NCBI GenBank assembly: GCA_022824315.1
Contig: JAJEAC010000021.1
Coordinates: 1-64,000 of the forward strand
DNA from: Silicimonas sp.
GTDB lineage: Bacteria > Pseudomonadota > Alphaproteobacteria > Rhodobacterales > Rhodobacteraceae
DNA: 64,000 bases
Reading direction: 5' to 3'
The notes beneath the pieces are model-generated. The model did no database searches, was not told the DNA's origin, and saw nothing but the letters and a program-made list of their open reading frames with translations. A program made the translations under genes and the position numbers. How positions within the stretch are numbered: the stretch's first letter is position 1; every line of letters begins with the position of its first letter. Of the stretch, positions 9,758-19,295 are shown one piece after another.

Positions 9758-10039
9758 CTATAGCTCTCCGCGAAAGTACTCGCGGCAAATCCGTGCCTGG
9801 GCCCGCATGATTCCGTAGTCGCTGAACATCTTTATGATTGGCGAGTCATCGGGAAGTCTCTCAATTTCATCTGCTGCCCGGTTCCGAAATTCGGAACTGT
9901 AATCAACAATTGCAGGGCAAACTTCAGAAGTCGTCGGCACGCAGGCTGTCAGCAAGATCATCGGAACTGCGAGCACGATTCTGCATCGCCTCAAGCATTT
10001 TGCGGCGCAACTCCTCAAGGCTTGAATCCCCGCCTCCAT
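9758..10039 (-). CDS. small lipoprotein overlapping the (Gly-Asp)n gene; o-spanin-like
   Basis: 93 residues from the ATG at 10039 (TTG at 10018 is an alternative). A basic N-terminus and hydrophobic stretch end in the lipobox LLTAC (Cys33), so the mature 61 residues would be anchored in a membrane. The mature part ([20 protein letters not shown], ending [12 protein letters not shown]) resembles short phage-type lysis lipoproteins I recall downstream of Rz-like genes, but that is memory and not a search. Its first 116 bases lie inside the 3' end of the (GD)n gene in another frame, the Rz/Rz1 style of overlap. No other phage genes are nearby. Confidence 0.6.
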   Translation of the reverse strand: MEAGIQALRSCAAKCLRRCRIVLAVPMILLTACVPTTSEVCPAIVDYSSEFRNRAADEIERLPDDSPIIKMFSDYGIMRAQARICREYFRGEL

Positions 10040-10535
10040 CGCCGTCGCCATCGCCGTCGCCATCGCCGTCTCCGTCTCCGTCTCCGTCTCCGTCGCCGTC
10101 GCCATCGCCGTCTCCGTCGCCATCGCCGTCTCCGTCGCCATCGCCATCGCCATCGCCGTCTCCGTCTCCATCGCCGTCTCCGTCGCCATCGCCGTCTCCG
10201 TCTCCGTCGCCGTCTCCGTCGCCATCGCCGTCGCCATCGCCATCGCCATCGCCATCTCCGTCGCCATCGCCATCGCCGTCTCCGTCGCCGTCTCCGTCGC
10301 CGTCGCCATCGCCGTCTCCGTCTCCGTCGCCATCGCCGTCGCCATCTCCCCCACTTTGAGCGCGAGCCTCTTGAAAATACGGCACGATCTTCCAGCCCAG
10401 TAGTTGGAATCCGCTCAGCATTGGAAGCATCACGGCCAAAAGCGCACCACTCAGAAGAACGCGCAGGAACCGAATTGCGCGTGGCGCGAATTTCCTCCTT
10501 GCCTGATTTTGGCTTGGGAGAGTCTTGCGATCCAT
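9924..10535 (-). CDS. secreted or anchored protein with about 53 Gly-Asp dipeptides
   Basis: A 203-residue protein from the ATG at 10535 (GGAG eight bases upstream). It has a basic N-terminus, a hydrophobic signal/anchor segment at about residues 24-50 ([20 protein letters not shown]), a short linker ending ARAQSG, then about 108 residues of nearly pure Gly-Asp repeat, and a 33-residue helical tail ([20 protein letters not shown]). The repeat would be a long flexible polyanion, possibly Ca2+-binding; it is not an RTX nonapeptide. The tail's DNA also encodes the start of the lipoprotein gene in another frame. No function is known to me. Confidence 0.7.
   Translation of the reverse strand: MDRKTLPSQNQARRKFAPRAIRFLRVLLSGALLAVMLPMLSGFQLLGWKIVPYFQEARAQSGGDGDGDGDGDGDGDGDGDGDGDGDGDGDGDGDGDGDGDGDGDGDGDGDGDGDGDGDGDGDGDGDGDGDGDGDGDGDGDGDGDGDGDGDGDGDGDGDGDGDGDGDGGGDSSLEELRRKMLEAMQNRARSSDDLADSLRADDF
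10027..10350. repeat. hexanucleotide tandem repeat encoding (GD)n
   Basis: About 53 copies of a 6-base unit, read on the minus strand as GAY GGM, with the third bases varying between GAC/GAT and GGA/GGC. The other strand is open in all frames (Ser-Pro or Arg-rich readings), a trivial consequence of the repeat. Confidence 0.9.
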
Positions 10536-10544
10536 TTTCACGAC

Positions 10545-10927
10545 TCCGTTTCCTCGGGAGTGCGCATCCTACCATGAGTGGCGCGTTCAAATGCTACTGG
10601 GCATTGGTATGATCGCTATCTTCGGTTTGTTATAAGATCTGCAGTCAATCACGCCCAATGCGACACGGTTCATCGTCACCACGTCCGATTTCGAACCCAC
10701 GATGCAGTCACGTGGCTGGCATGCACCATTTGGCAGCTTCACAGAGAATGCCCTGAGAATGCCCCGTCGACGATGCGTGCACAAGGAACCATGAAGCACT
10801 TGGGCGCACCGTCATCCGGACAACGGACGACATCTGCTTCCTTGCGTTTCCGGTTGCCCATCCCCAGCTAGAGTGGCTGCTGGAGGATTGATGCAGGCTG
10901 CCATCCAAGTGTCAGTGGCTGACACTC
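10545..10927. other. gene-free stretch upstream of the (GD)n gene
   Basis: I see no supported gene. It contains the promoter region of the (GD)n gene, which reads leftward, and the last part adjoins the decayed TnpB sequence. Confidence 0.4.
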
Positions 10928-11860
10928 GGCGTGCAAGGGATTTTCGAATTGTCTCGCCTGGATTTTTTCACGACGAGCGCAACGGTCGCGCCGCTGTCGG
11001 ACAGCAGCCCAAGTTGCCGTAGAGCGTGCGCAGCACTGTGCGGCGAACCGTTCATGTCCCCGCCGACGACGTTGCTGCCGCCCGAGACCACCTTCGGGCC
11101 TCCATGACTCCGGTCGACCGAGCCACCCCAAGATCACGCCCGCAGGCAATGGTCTTGATTGCAATTGCGAGCCGCTTGCCATTCTTGAGGCACATCCAAG
11201 CCAGCCTCCGCCGGAAGCGGCAGTGCGGCGGACCCAGCATCGAGCGCACGGTCCTTGTCCTGGTTCCGCGTGTCTCATTGGCAGCGCCCACATGTCCCTG
11301 GTTTCGAAGGGCGGAAGGACGGTCACGTCGAAGGCCTGCACGAGACTGCAGGCAACCCGTCTGTGGAGGTCGTCGACCAAGTCAAGGACGCGGACGGTGA
11401 TCCCGTCGATGCGATTCTGACAGTGGTACTTCCGGTTCCCGTGCCTCGCCGTCGCGCTCAGGCCGATCAGGTGTCAAGCCTGAGAAGGAGCGAGAACACC
11501 GCGTATGCTTGGAAGCCATCACCGTACCTGGCGGCACAGTTCAAACGATGAATTGCTCCACAGCGTGTTTCCGGCTTGGCCCATCCTGCCTGACGCCGTC
11601 TCCGCTCGCGCGCGCAACGCATTTGGAGGTGTCCTGTCTGGAAAGCAATGATGGTCTCGGGACTTCCGGCGGCACATGTCCTCCATTGCGAGATGATCCC
11701 GGCCATGCGGTTGGCGATGGCCTGAATCCGCTCAACATGTCCATCATGACCGGAACGCCGAACACGTCAATTTGATTGTCGAAGGCAAGAAACTGGTGCT
11801 GGCGTACCATTCGCGGTCCCTTGCCGCTCCGAACGAACGGTGCGCGCGGTCGCATGCTGC
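10928..11860 (-). pseudogene. decayed TnpB (IS200/IS605-type OMEGA nuclease) remnant
   Basis: Reading leftward, three frames together give TnpB-like pieces: a helical stretch leading into VDDLHRRVACSLVQAFDVTV and LPPFETRDM (about 11450-11290), then HCRFRRRLAWMCLKNGKRLA (about 11230-11170) where TnpB has its zinc-ribbon approach, and a possible GGDMNGSPHSAARALRQLGL near 11055-10995 where TnpB has its last RuvC Asp (DxNGARNILLRAL). An earlier piece FDNQIDVFGVPVMM near 11790 may be its mid-region. The zinc-finger cysteines are not preserved and frame changes interrupt the protein. I call it a dead copy; boundaries are rough. Confidence 0.5.
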
Positions 11861-11909
11861 AGGACGGCAGGAGTCCCGACCGGCGGCGCATTCCTTGCGC
11901 AGCACTCTA

Positions 11910-12935
11910 TTATCGGTTCGAGATCATGCCGGTGATTTCGTAGGTTCTAGCAAGAACAGGCGCAGCGACCTCGCGAGCGCGGGCCGCACCTTCGCCCAGG
12001 ATGCGGTCGATCTCGGCAAGATCACCCAGAAGGCGATTCATCTCGCTCGTGATCGGTGCCAGCGTCTCGACCGCAACCTCGGCGAGGTGCGGCTTGAACG
12101 TGCCCCATCCTTGGCCGGCGACGTCGGCCATCACCGCGTCCGGAGACCTCCCCGTCAGTCCGGCATAGATGTCGACCAGGTTGCGGGCTTCGGGCCGTTG
12201 CACCAACTCGCCGTAAGTCTCGGGCAGGGGCTCCGGGTCGGTTCGTGCCTTCCGGAATTTGAGCGCGATCGTGTCGGCATCGTCCGAAAGGTTGATCCGG
12301 CTCATGTCCGAGGCGTCGCTCTTTGACATTTTCTTCGTGCCGTCGCGCAGGCTCATCACCCGCGTGGCCGGCCCTTCGATCATCGGTTCGACAATCGGAA
12401 AGAAGTCCACCCCGTAGTCGTGGTTGAACTTGGCGGCGATGTCGCGCGTGAGTTCCAGATGCTGTTTCTGGTCCTCGCCCACGGGCACGTGGGTTGCGTG
12501 ATAGACAAGAATGTCTGCTGCCATGAGTGCTGGATAGGCGAAGAGGCCGAGCGAGGCGTTTTCCGCGTTCTTCCCGGCCTTGTCCTTCCACTGGGTCATG
12601 CGGCCCATCCATCCCATGCGCGCGACGCAATTGAAGATCCATGCCAATTGCGCGTGTTCAGGCGCCTGGCTCTGGTTGAACAGGATTGATCGTCGGGGAT
12701 CTATGCCGCATGCCATGAAGGCCGCCGCGGCCTCGCGCGTGTTCTGGAGCAGCTCTTCCGGCTTCTGCCAAGTGGTGATCGCATGCAGATCGACAAGGCA
12801 GTAAATGCACTCCAGCTTGCCGTCATCCTGTATGTCGACGAAGCGCTTGAGCGCCCCGAGATAGTTGCCGAGCGTCAATCCGCCGGACGGCTGGATTCCC
12901 GAAAACACGCGGGGGGTGTATGCTGGGGCCGGCAT
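11910..12935 (-). CDS. trpS: tryptophanyl-tRNA synthetase
   Basis: TrpRS charges tRNA-Trp. The 341-residue class I enzyme starts [20 protein letters not shown], where [10 protein letters not shown] is the HIGH-type motif; later come [13 protein letters not shown], the tryptophan/ATP-site region, and the KMSKS loop [10 protein letters not shown]. The reading frame stays open far upstream, but AGAGGA precedes the ATG at 12935 and homology begins there. It is divergent from the rhomboid-like gene, 75 bases away. Confidence 0.96.
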   Translation of the reverse strand: MPAPAYTPRVFSGIQPSGGLTLGNYLGALKRFVDIQDDGKLECIYCLVDLHAITTWQKPEELLQNTREAAAAFMACGIDPRRSILFNQSQAPEHAQLAWIFNCVARMGWMGRMTQWKDKAGKNAENASLGLFAYPALMAADILVYHATHVPVGEDQKQHLELTRDIAAKFNHDYGVDFFPIVEPMIEGPATRVMSLRDGTKKMSKSDASDMSRINLSDDADTIALKFRKARTDPEPLPETYGELVQRPEARNLVDIYAGLTGRSPDAVMADVAGQGWGTFKPHLAEVAVETLAPITSEMNRLLGDLAEIDRILGEGAARAREVAAPVLARTYEITGMISNR

Positions 12936-13010
12936 GTGGCTGCAATCCTCTGGATTTTCCTGCTCGCGGGCCTTACCGAGAGCTTGTTTCCCCGTCAAGA
13001 AAGGCAAGCG

Positions 13011-13697
13011 ATGCGAGACGATGGTTTGCAGCCGACTTTCAATGCCCTGCCACCGGCGGTCGCGGCGCTGGCGCTGGTGATTTTCCTTATCGAAGTGATT
13101 CTGGCGCTTGGAGCCCGGGGCGTCGTCGGCGGGCCCGCCGCCATTGGCTGGCGCACGGACGCGATTCGGGAATTTGCCTTCTATGGTCCGATTCTGGCCT
13201 GGATCATCGAGACCGGCAACTGGGCGCCCGAGCATCTCCGCCGGTTCGTCACCTATTCCTTCATACATCAGGGATTCGTCCACGCGACATTCGTGATCGT
13301 GTTCCTCCTGGCCATGGGGAAGCTCGTGGGTGAGGTGCTGGGCAACCTCGCTGTCCTTGTCCTGTTCTTCTGCTGCGGTGCATTTGGCGCCCTGATTTTT
13401 GCCGGCCTGACAAGTGACGAGTTTCCGCTGATCGGCGGCTTCCCGTCCGTCTACGGTCTGATCGGCGCCTACACCTTTCTCCTTTGGGTCGGGTTTGGCG
13501 CGACCGGGCAGAACCAGTACCGCGCCTTCACGCTGATTGGATTCCTGCTTGGAATCCAGCTTGGATTCGCGATCGTCTTCGGCGGGTCGAATGACTGGGT
13601 TGCCGATGCGGCTGGCTTTGCGCTGGGATTCGCGCTCGCTCCCGTGCTTGCACGCGGTGCGTTTCGCGGATTCCTGGACCGGATCAGGCGACGATAG
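13011..13697 (+). CDS. rhomboid-like membrane protein lacking catalytic residues
   Basis: A 228-residue, six-helix protein of the rhomboid superfamily. The HxGxxH-type loop in helix 2 is recognisable ([18 protein letters not shown]), as is the helix-4 GLIGA segment ([16 protein letters not shown]) and the helix-6 [11 protein letters not shown]. Against active rhomboids the oxyanion Asn is Val95, the GxSG serine falls on Phe144 and the helix-6 His is Asp199. It is therefore probably a pseudoprotease. The ATG at 13011 has AAAGG before it. It converges on murJ with 11 bases between. Confidence 0.75.
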   Translation: MRDDGLQPTFNALPPAVAALALVIFLIEVILALGARGVVGGPAAIGWRTDAIREFAFYGPILAWIIETGNWAPEHLRRFVTYSFIHQGFVHATFVIVFLLAMGKLVGEVLGNLAVLVLFFCCGAFGALIFAGLTSDEFPLIGGFPSVYGLIGAYTFLLWVGFGATGQNQYRAFTLIGFLLGIQLGFAIVFGGSNDWVADAAGFALGFALAPVLARGAFRGFLDRIRRR

Positions 13698-13708
13698 CCG
13701 CCTGCCCT

Positions 13709-15280
13709 CTACCGCCGCATCGCGCTCCTGAGTTCCGCAACCGAAAACGCCCTGAGGGCAATGCCCGCAAAGCAATAGATCAAGAGCCCCAGGACGCAGA
13801 GCAGGGCAAGGCTGGCGATCGCCGCAAGCTCGCTCGTCGTCGCGACCGGGGCAAGAAGACGATCCAGGAACCAGAGTCCGGCGGCCATCACCGCCGTTGC
13901 AACAAGCATGCGTGGCACGCGCTTTTGGACCTGTGCGTCCAGTTGGGCAGCCCGACCCATGTCCCTCGCCCCAAAATGAAGCAAGGCCAGCATGAACCAT
14001 GCCGCAAGCGTCGTGCCGATGGCCGCGGCGATATATCCGATCAACGGCGCAAGCCCGATCGCCAGGACCGCATTGACCAGCATCGCGGCGGCGGCAAAGC
14101 GGAACGGGCGCCTCGTGTCCTGCCGCGCGAAATAGAGTGGCTGCAAGGCCTTTTGCAAAACGAAGGCCGGGAGGCCAAGGCCGTAGACCGCCGTGGCCAG
14201 CGCCGTGGCAGCCGTGTCGGCCGGCCCGAATGCTCCATGCTCGAAGAGCGCACGCACCATCGCTGCCGGGATGACCGCGAGCGCGGCGGCGGCGGGAATG
14301 GCAAGAGCCAAGGACATCTCAACTGCCCTCGAGAACGCAAACTGGCCGCCATCCGTGTCGTTGGCCGCCAGGCGACGCGAGAGATCCGGCAGAAGTACGA
14401 TCCCGATCGCGATGCCGACAACGCCGAGGGGAAGCTGGTAGAGCCGGTCCGCGAAGGACAGCCATACGATGGCCCCGTCAAAGTAGCTTGCCACCTGCCG
14501 ACCCACGAGGAGATTGATCTGCACGACGCCGCCCGCCAGCATGGCGGGCGCGGCAATCACGGCAAGCCGCTTCAGATCGGGGGTCCAGCGCGGCCAGCCG
14601 GGCCGAAGGCCGAAACCGGCCGTTCGTGCCGCCAACCAGACGAGGGCGAGTTGGGCGATGCCGGCCAGGACCACGCCGAACGCCAGAAGCGTGCCATGGC
14701 GTGCGCTGTCCGCGTCTCCGATCACGGAGCGTCCGTAGCCAAGCTCCGCAAGAATCAGCGCGCCGATCAGGACGATGTTCAGAAGCACTGGCGCCGCTGC
14801 CGCGGCGGCGAATTTTCCGCCCGCGTTCAGGACGCCGGAAAAGAGCGCGGCGAGCGAGATGAACACGAGATAGACAAACACGATCCGCCCAAGCGTAACG
14901 GCCGCGTCGAAGCGCATGTCGTTCGCGAATCCGCTGGCCATTGCAAGAACAAGCCACGGCATGAAGACCGTGCCGAGAACCGCGAAGACGATCAGGACCA
15001 GCATCAGCCCCGACAGGGCGTCCCGCGCGAAGCCGCGGGCATCCTCGCCGACCTCCAGCTTCTTTGCGAACATGGGCACGAAAGCCATGTTGAAGGCGCC
15101 TTCCGCAAAGAACCGGCGAAACATGTTGGGAAGGGTGAAGGCCACGAGGAATGCTTCCGCCACCGGGCCGCTTCCGAGCCACGCCGCGATCAGGATGTCG
15201 CGGGCAAAGCCGAGTATGCGCGACAGGAACGTCCATGCCCCCACCGTCACGGCACCGGATATCAGCCGAATGGCCGTCAT
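13709..15280 (-). CDS. murJ: lipid II flippase MurJ
   Basis: MurJ flips lipid II across the inner membrane for peptidoglycan synthesis. The 523-residue protein starts [20 protein letters not shown] and has the family's early motif [20 protein letters not shown] and FVPMF, with about 14 membrane helices. A longer form starting at 15310 is possible. It lies just downstream of glnD, 43 bases apart, the common alphaproteobacterial order. Confidence 0.95.
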   Translation of the reverse strand: MTAIRLISGAVTVGAWTFLSRILGFARDILIAAWLGSGPVAEAFLVAFTLPNMFRRFFAEGAFNMAFVPMFAKKLEVGEDARGFARDALSGLMLVLIVFAVLGTVFMPWLVLAMASGFANDMRFDAAVTLGRIVFVYLVFISLAALFSGVLNAGGKFAAAAAAPVLLNIVLIGALILAELGYGRSVIGDADSARHGTLLAFGVVLAGIAQLALVWLAARTAGFGLRPGWPRWTPDLKRLAVIAAPAMLAGGVVQINLLVGRQVASYFDGAIVWLSFADRLYQLPLGVVGIAIGIVLLPDLSRRLAANDTDGGQFAFSRAVEMSLALAIPAAAALAVIPAAMVRALFEHGAFGPADTAATALATAVYGLGLPAFVLQKALQPLYFARQDTRRPFRFAAAAMLVNAVLAIGLAPLIGYIAAAIGTTLAAWFMLALLHFGARDMGRAAQLDAQVQKRVPRMLVATAVMAAGLWFLDRLLAPVATTSELAAIASLALLCVLGLLIYCFAGIALRAFSVAELRSAMRR

Positions 15281-15323
15281 GGAGTCGCCGCACCTCGATG
15301 CTTCCGCCATGTCGCGTCGAAGA

Positions 15324-18146
15324 TCATGGCGCGGCGGCCCGTTCGGCACCTGCCTCGATGGCGGCGCGGAGACGTGCTTCAAGCGTCCTTTGCTTAGACT
15401 TCGAATGGTATTTCAGGCCGAACATGTCCTTGACGTAGAATGTGTCGACGACCTGGGCGCCGTATGTCGCGATGACGGCACTTGCAATGTAGACATTCGA
15501 CTGCGCGAGCGCGTGTGCAAGGTCGTAGAGCAGCCCAGGACGGTCGCGCGTGTCGACTTCGATGATCGTGTAGATGTCCGAGCCTTCGTTGTCGAACAAG
15601 ATGGACGTTGGCACGCCGAAGGCGCGCTCCTTCATCTTCCGCCGGTCCCTGTTGACAAGAGATTCACGAGGCAAGGTCTCGCCCTTCAGCGTCTTTTTGA
15701 TCACGCCCCGCAGTCGCTGCATCTGGTCCGTCCCGTAAGGGCTTCCATCCCTGTCCTGAACCCAGAAGACGGCAGTCGCGTAGCCGTCGGAGGAGGTGTA
15801 GGTCCGCGCGTCGACAACATTCGCGCCTGCAAGGGCCAGCGCACCGGACAACCGGGCGAAGATGCCTGGATGGTCCGCGAGCGCAAAGCAGATTCGAGTC
15901 GCATCCCGCGCCTCGTCAGGCATCAGGTCGCTCCGGATTTCGCTGTCGCCGATACCCGAGAGCAAGCGCGCAAGCACGAGGTGCGCGTCATGCGGCAGAC
16001 CCTGCCAATAGGGGCCGTAGTGGCGGGAGGTCTCGTGCTGGAGGGCGTCTTCGTCCCAATCTGCCAGCGCTTCGCGAAGTGCGGACTTGGCCTCTGATTC
16101 CATGCTCCCGCGATTGATGGCCTCCATTCCGCGTTCGAGGGCATCGGTCGTCATCGCGTGAAGGTCGCGCAGCAGCTGCGCCTTCCAGTTGTTCCAGGTG
16201 CCCGGTCCCACGCCCCGGATGTCGCAGACCGTCAGCACGGTCAGCAGGTCGAGCCTTTCCCGGGATTGAACCGCCTTCGCAAAGTCGCGCACCGTGCGGG
16301 GCTCCGACAGGTCGCGCTTCTGGGCCACGTCAGACATCAGGAGATGGTAGCGGACAAGCCACTCGACCGTCTCAACCTCGGTCTCCGAGAGCCCGAACCG
16401 TCGCGCAGCCTTGCGGGCGATATGTGCTCCGAGGATCGCGTGATCCTGCTTGCGGCCCTTGCCGATGTCGTGCAGCAGGAGCGCCGTGTAGAGGACCTTC
16501 CTGTTGACGCCCCTTTCCAGGATGCCGCTCGCCACCGGCAGTTCCTCGACCAGTTCGCCGCGTTCGATTCCTGCCAGGTTCGAGATGCACTGGATGGTGT
16601 GCTCGTCCACCGTGTAGTGGTGGTACATGTTGAACTGCATCATCGCCACGATGGGCTCGAATTCAGGGACAAGTGCCGCGAGTACGCCGAGTTCGTTCAT
16701 GCGCCGCAGCGCTCTCTCGGGATTCCCGTGTTCAAGAAGCGTATCGAAGAAAATCCGGTTTGCCTCGGACGCCCGTCGCATTTCGTCGTCGATCAAGCCG
16801 AGATTTGCCGTGATCAGCCGCATGGCGTCCGGGTGGATCAGGTACCCGGTGCTCAGCGCTTCTTCGAAGATCCTCAGCAGGTTCAGCTTGTCCGCGAGGA
16901 AGGCGTGTTCATCGGCAATATCCAGGCGGTTGTGGCGCAGCTTGTACTGGTCGCCCACGCGCTTTCGGCGCTGGAAGAAGCTTGCGAGCGACGGCGCCTT
17001 CTTGACGTGCTTCGCTTCCAGCGCTGTCAGGAAGATGCGAGTGAGTTCCCCGACCACGGTGGCGTGGCGGAAGTAGTCCAGCATGAATCGCTCGACGGCG
17101 GGACGGTCTGCCCCGTCCTTGTAACCAAGCCGTTCCGCAAGCATTGGCTGGACGTCTATGGTCAACTGGTCCACTGCGCGTCCGGCAAGCACGTGGAGGT
17201 GGCACCGGACCGCCATGAGAAATGTCTCGGCCGCGCGGAACTTCTCGTATTCCTCGGCGCTCAGCAGACCTGTCCGTACCAGTTCTGCCGCATCCGATAC
17301 GCCGTGAATGTACTTCCCGATCCAGAAGAGCGTCTGGAGGTCCCTCAGGCCGCCCTTGCCCTCCTTTATGTTGGGTTCGATGATGTAGCGCCGACCACCG
17401 TGACGCCGATGACGGGAGTTGCGTTCCTCGAGCTTGGATTCAATGAAGTCAGAGACCGTCTTGCTGAAGAGTTCTTGTCTCAACCGAACCGACAGCTCGT
17501 CGGCCAAGGTCCTGTTGCCGACCAGGAAGCGATGTTCCAGAAGCGCCGTGCGGATCGTGTTGTCGTCGTGCCCTAGCCGGATGCATTCGGTTATGTTCCG
17601 TGTTGCATGCCCCACCTTCAGATGCAGGTCCCAGAGCACGTAGAGCATGCTTTCGATCAGGCTTTCGGCCCAAGGCGTGACTTTCCAAGGCATGAGGAAC
17701 AGAAGATCCACGTCCGAGTACGGCGCCATCTCGCCCCGGCCGTAGCCGCCGACGGCGAGAATCGCGATGCGTTCGCCGTCTGTCGGATTGGGGTTGGGGT
17801 GAAGCCAGGTCGACGTGACCTGAAAGGCGGTTTCAACCACGCCATCGGTGAGGTGTCGAAATGCATGTACCGTGTCGCGTGATGCGGACGGCTTTGCCTC
17901 CAGTGCTTCAGTGATGGTGGCGCGCCCGCTGCGGACCGCCTGTCCCAAGCGCTCGATTATCCGGCGTCGCATCCCGGTGCCGGGTCCGGGCGGCAGGCCA
18001 CCCACGTCTTCCGCGATTTTGGCCAGCACGGATGCGCCGTCATAAATCTGAACCGCGCTCAGACCCAGATCCGGAAAGGCAGGGCTGTCCGGGACCTGTG
18101 GGGGCTCAGAAGCCCGCGCTGCCAAAGCTTGTTGGGGCGGGGTCAA
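15324..18146 (-). CDS. glnD: bifunctional uridylyltransferase/uridylyl-removing enzyme GlnD
   Basis: GlnD senses glutamine and uridylylates or deuridylylates PII proteins, linking nitrogen status to glutamine synthetase. The 940 residues show the nucleotidyltransferase core near residues 130-155 (VGGYGRGEMAPYSDVDLLFL), the GlnE-like helical part, an HD phosphohydrolase domain near residue 560 (LLLHDIGKGRKQDH) and two C-terminal ACT domains near residues 755 and 860 (ADHPGIFARLSGALALAGAN; DTRDRPGLLYDLAHALAQSN). The start overlaps the end of the preceding lipoprotein gene by 41 bases. Long readings on the opposite strand are shadows. Confidence 0.97.
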   Translation of the reverse strand: MTPPQQALAARASEPPQVPDSPAFPDLGLSAVQIYDGASVLAKIAEDVGGLPPGPGTGMRRRIIERLGQAVRSGRATITEALEAKPSASRDTVHAFRHLTDGVVETAFQVTSTWLHPNPNPTDGERIAILAVGGYGRGEMAPYSDVDLLFLMPWKVTPWAESLIESMLYVLWDLHLKVGHATRNITECIRLGHDDNTIRTALLEHRFLVGNRTLADELSVRLRQELFSKTVSDFIESKLEERNSRHRRHGGRRYIIEPNIKEGKGGLRDLQTLFWIGKYIHGVSDAAELVRTGLLSAEEYEKFRAAETFLMAVRCHLHVLAGRAVDQLTIDVQPMLAERLGYKDGADRPAVERFMLDYFRHATVVGELTRIFLTALEAKHVKKAPSLASFFQRRKRVGDQYKLRHNRLDIADEHAFLADKLNLLRIFEEALSTGYLIHPDAMRLITANLGLIDDEMRRASEANRIFFDTLLEHGNPERALRRMNELGVLAALVPEFEPIVAMMQFNMYHHYTVDEHTIQCISNLAGIERGELVEELPVASGILERGVNRKVLYTALLLHDIGKGRKQDHAILGAHIARKAARRFGLSETEVETVEWLVRYHLLMSDVAQKRDLSEPRTVRDFAKAVQSRERLDLLTVLTVCDIRGVGPGTWNNWKAQLLRDLHAMTTDALERGMEAINRGSMESEAKSALREALADWDEDALQHETSRHYGPYWQGLPHDAHLVLARLLSGIGDSEIRSDLMPDEARDATRICFALADHPGIFARLSGALALAGANVVDARTYTSSDGYATAVFWVQDRDGSPYGTDQMQRLRGVIKKTLKGETLPRESLVNRDRRKMKERAFGVPTSILFDNEGSDIYTIIEVDTRDRPGLLYDLAHALAQSNVYIASAVIATYGAQVVDTFYVKDMFGLKYHSKSKQRTLEARLRAAIEAGAERAAAP

Positions 18147-19263
18147 TAACGATCACCTGGTTGTTCTCGACCTGCGCCACGGCAAGTCCGCGTTCATTCG
18201 TGCCGTTCGGCAGCAGGCGGAAGGGCCCGTTGACGCCGGCAAATCCAGCGGTCTGGGTTAAGGCGTCTCCTCGCAGGGCATTTCTGTTCCCTTGGGCGAC
18301 AAGCGCGCCGATTGCCGCGATGCCGTCATAGGCAAGGCTTGCGATCGGGTTGGGTTGCGTGCCGTAGGTTGCGGCATAGCGGCGGTTGAATTGCTGGGCC
18401 AGCACAGGTGCCGGGGTTGCGAACCAGGCCCCCTGAAGCCCCTTGAGGGAAAGGGCGCTCGACGGCACGTCGAGCCTCTGCAGGCCGATGAACTGCGCCG
18501 TGTCCCTGTCAATGCCGTACTCCGGCAACAACGCCGCCAGGAAGGGCAGTGCACCCGAATTGCCGGAGGTCACGAATATCGTGTCCGCGCCGCCTGCGAG
18601 GACGCTGCTTGCGATGCCGGGGATCGCGTCGACCACGCCCTGTTGCGAGAGGGCGAACGACTGCACGCCGAGCACGTTGGCGCCCGCTTCAAGTGCGGCC
18701 TGCTCGATCGCTTCGGCGCCCACGCGTTCCGCAGGATCGTCTGCGTGCACGATGAAGATGCCGCTCTTGCCTTGGCCGAGCGCGTAATCGACAAGCCGGT
18801 CGGCGGTGGTCTGGAACGTGTTGCCCAGGATGAAGACGTTTTCCCCCGCTACGGCTGGATTGTTTGAGAAGGTCAGGACATTGATGCCGCTGGCTGCCGC
18901 CACCGGGCCGACGGCGCGTGCGTTGTCGGCGAACAACGGTCCGAGAATGATCTTCGCACCGTCCTGGATCGCGAGTCGAGCGGCCACCGCGGCACCTTCG
19001 GGCGTGCCGAAGGTGTCGTACACCCGCAAACTGACCTCGATCGAGCCCAGGTCCTGCACCGCCATCAACGCGGAGTTTTCGAGCGATTGTGCCAGAATTG
19101 CGCCGTTCGGAGCGGTCTTTGGCACAAGCAGCGCGACCGGCACTTCCTCTTTGGGGTTGATCAGGGGCCCAATTGTCGACGTCGTGGGTTCGCATGCTGC
19201 AAGCACGGCAAGTGCGGTCATCCAGGTCAAGACCTTGCGACCAAGCGGCAAACGGGCAAGCAT
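18106..19263 (-). CDS. penicillin-binding protein activator (LpoA-like) lipoprotein
   Basis: A 385-residue lipoprotein: signal peptide with lipobox VLAAC near residue 24, then a type I periplasmic-binding-protein fold (VALLVPKTAPNGAILAQSLE, ILGPLFADNARAVGPVAAAS, SLAYDGIAAI). In Rhodobacterales such proteins sit divergently next to rsmI and are annotated as LpoA-type activators of penicillin-binding proteins; here too the divergent gene is rsmI. The N-terminal TPR part of true LpoA is missing, so the role in peptidoglycan synthesis is inferred. Confidence 0.85.
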   Translation of the reverse strand: MLARLPLGRKVLTWMTALAVLAACEPTTSTIGPLINPKEEVPVALLVPKTAPNGAILAQSLENSALMAVQDLGSIEVSLRVYDTFGTPEGAAVAARLAIQDGAKIILGPLFADNARAVGPVAAASGINVLTFSNNPAVAGENVFILGNTFQTTADRLVDYALGQGKSGIFIVHADDPAERVGAEAIEQAALEAGANVLGVQSFALSQQGVVDAIPGIASSVLAGGADTIFVTSGNSGALPFLAALLPEYGIDRDTAQFIGLQRLDVPSSALSLKGLQGAWFATPAPVLAQQFNRRYAATYGTQPNPIASLAYDGIAAIGALVAQGNRNALRGDALTQTAGFAGVNGPFRLLPNGTNERGLAVAQVENNQVIVIDPAPTSFGSAGF

Positions 19264-19295
19264 TGGATTCTCCTCGGACAGTTCGGTGCGACCCT

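Noticed and set aside
10027-10350. CRISPR-like array
   Set aside because: The units are 6 bases with no spacers, so it is a coding repeat and not a CRISPR array.
9838-10359. Long Ser-Pro and Arg-rich readings across the hexanucleotide repeat on the plus strand
   Set aside because: They are automatic complements of the (GD)n repeat and have no start context, signal or conservation.
12936-14000. The trpS frame extended 350 codons upstream of 12935
   Set aside because: The extension overlaps the rhomboid-like and murJ genes and lacks any TrpRS similarity; the ATG at 12935 has a ribosome-binding site.
16158-17576. A 472-codon open frame antisense to glnD
   Set aside because: It shows no domain and follows the codon bias of glnD on the other strand.
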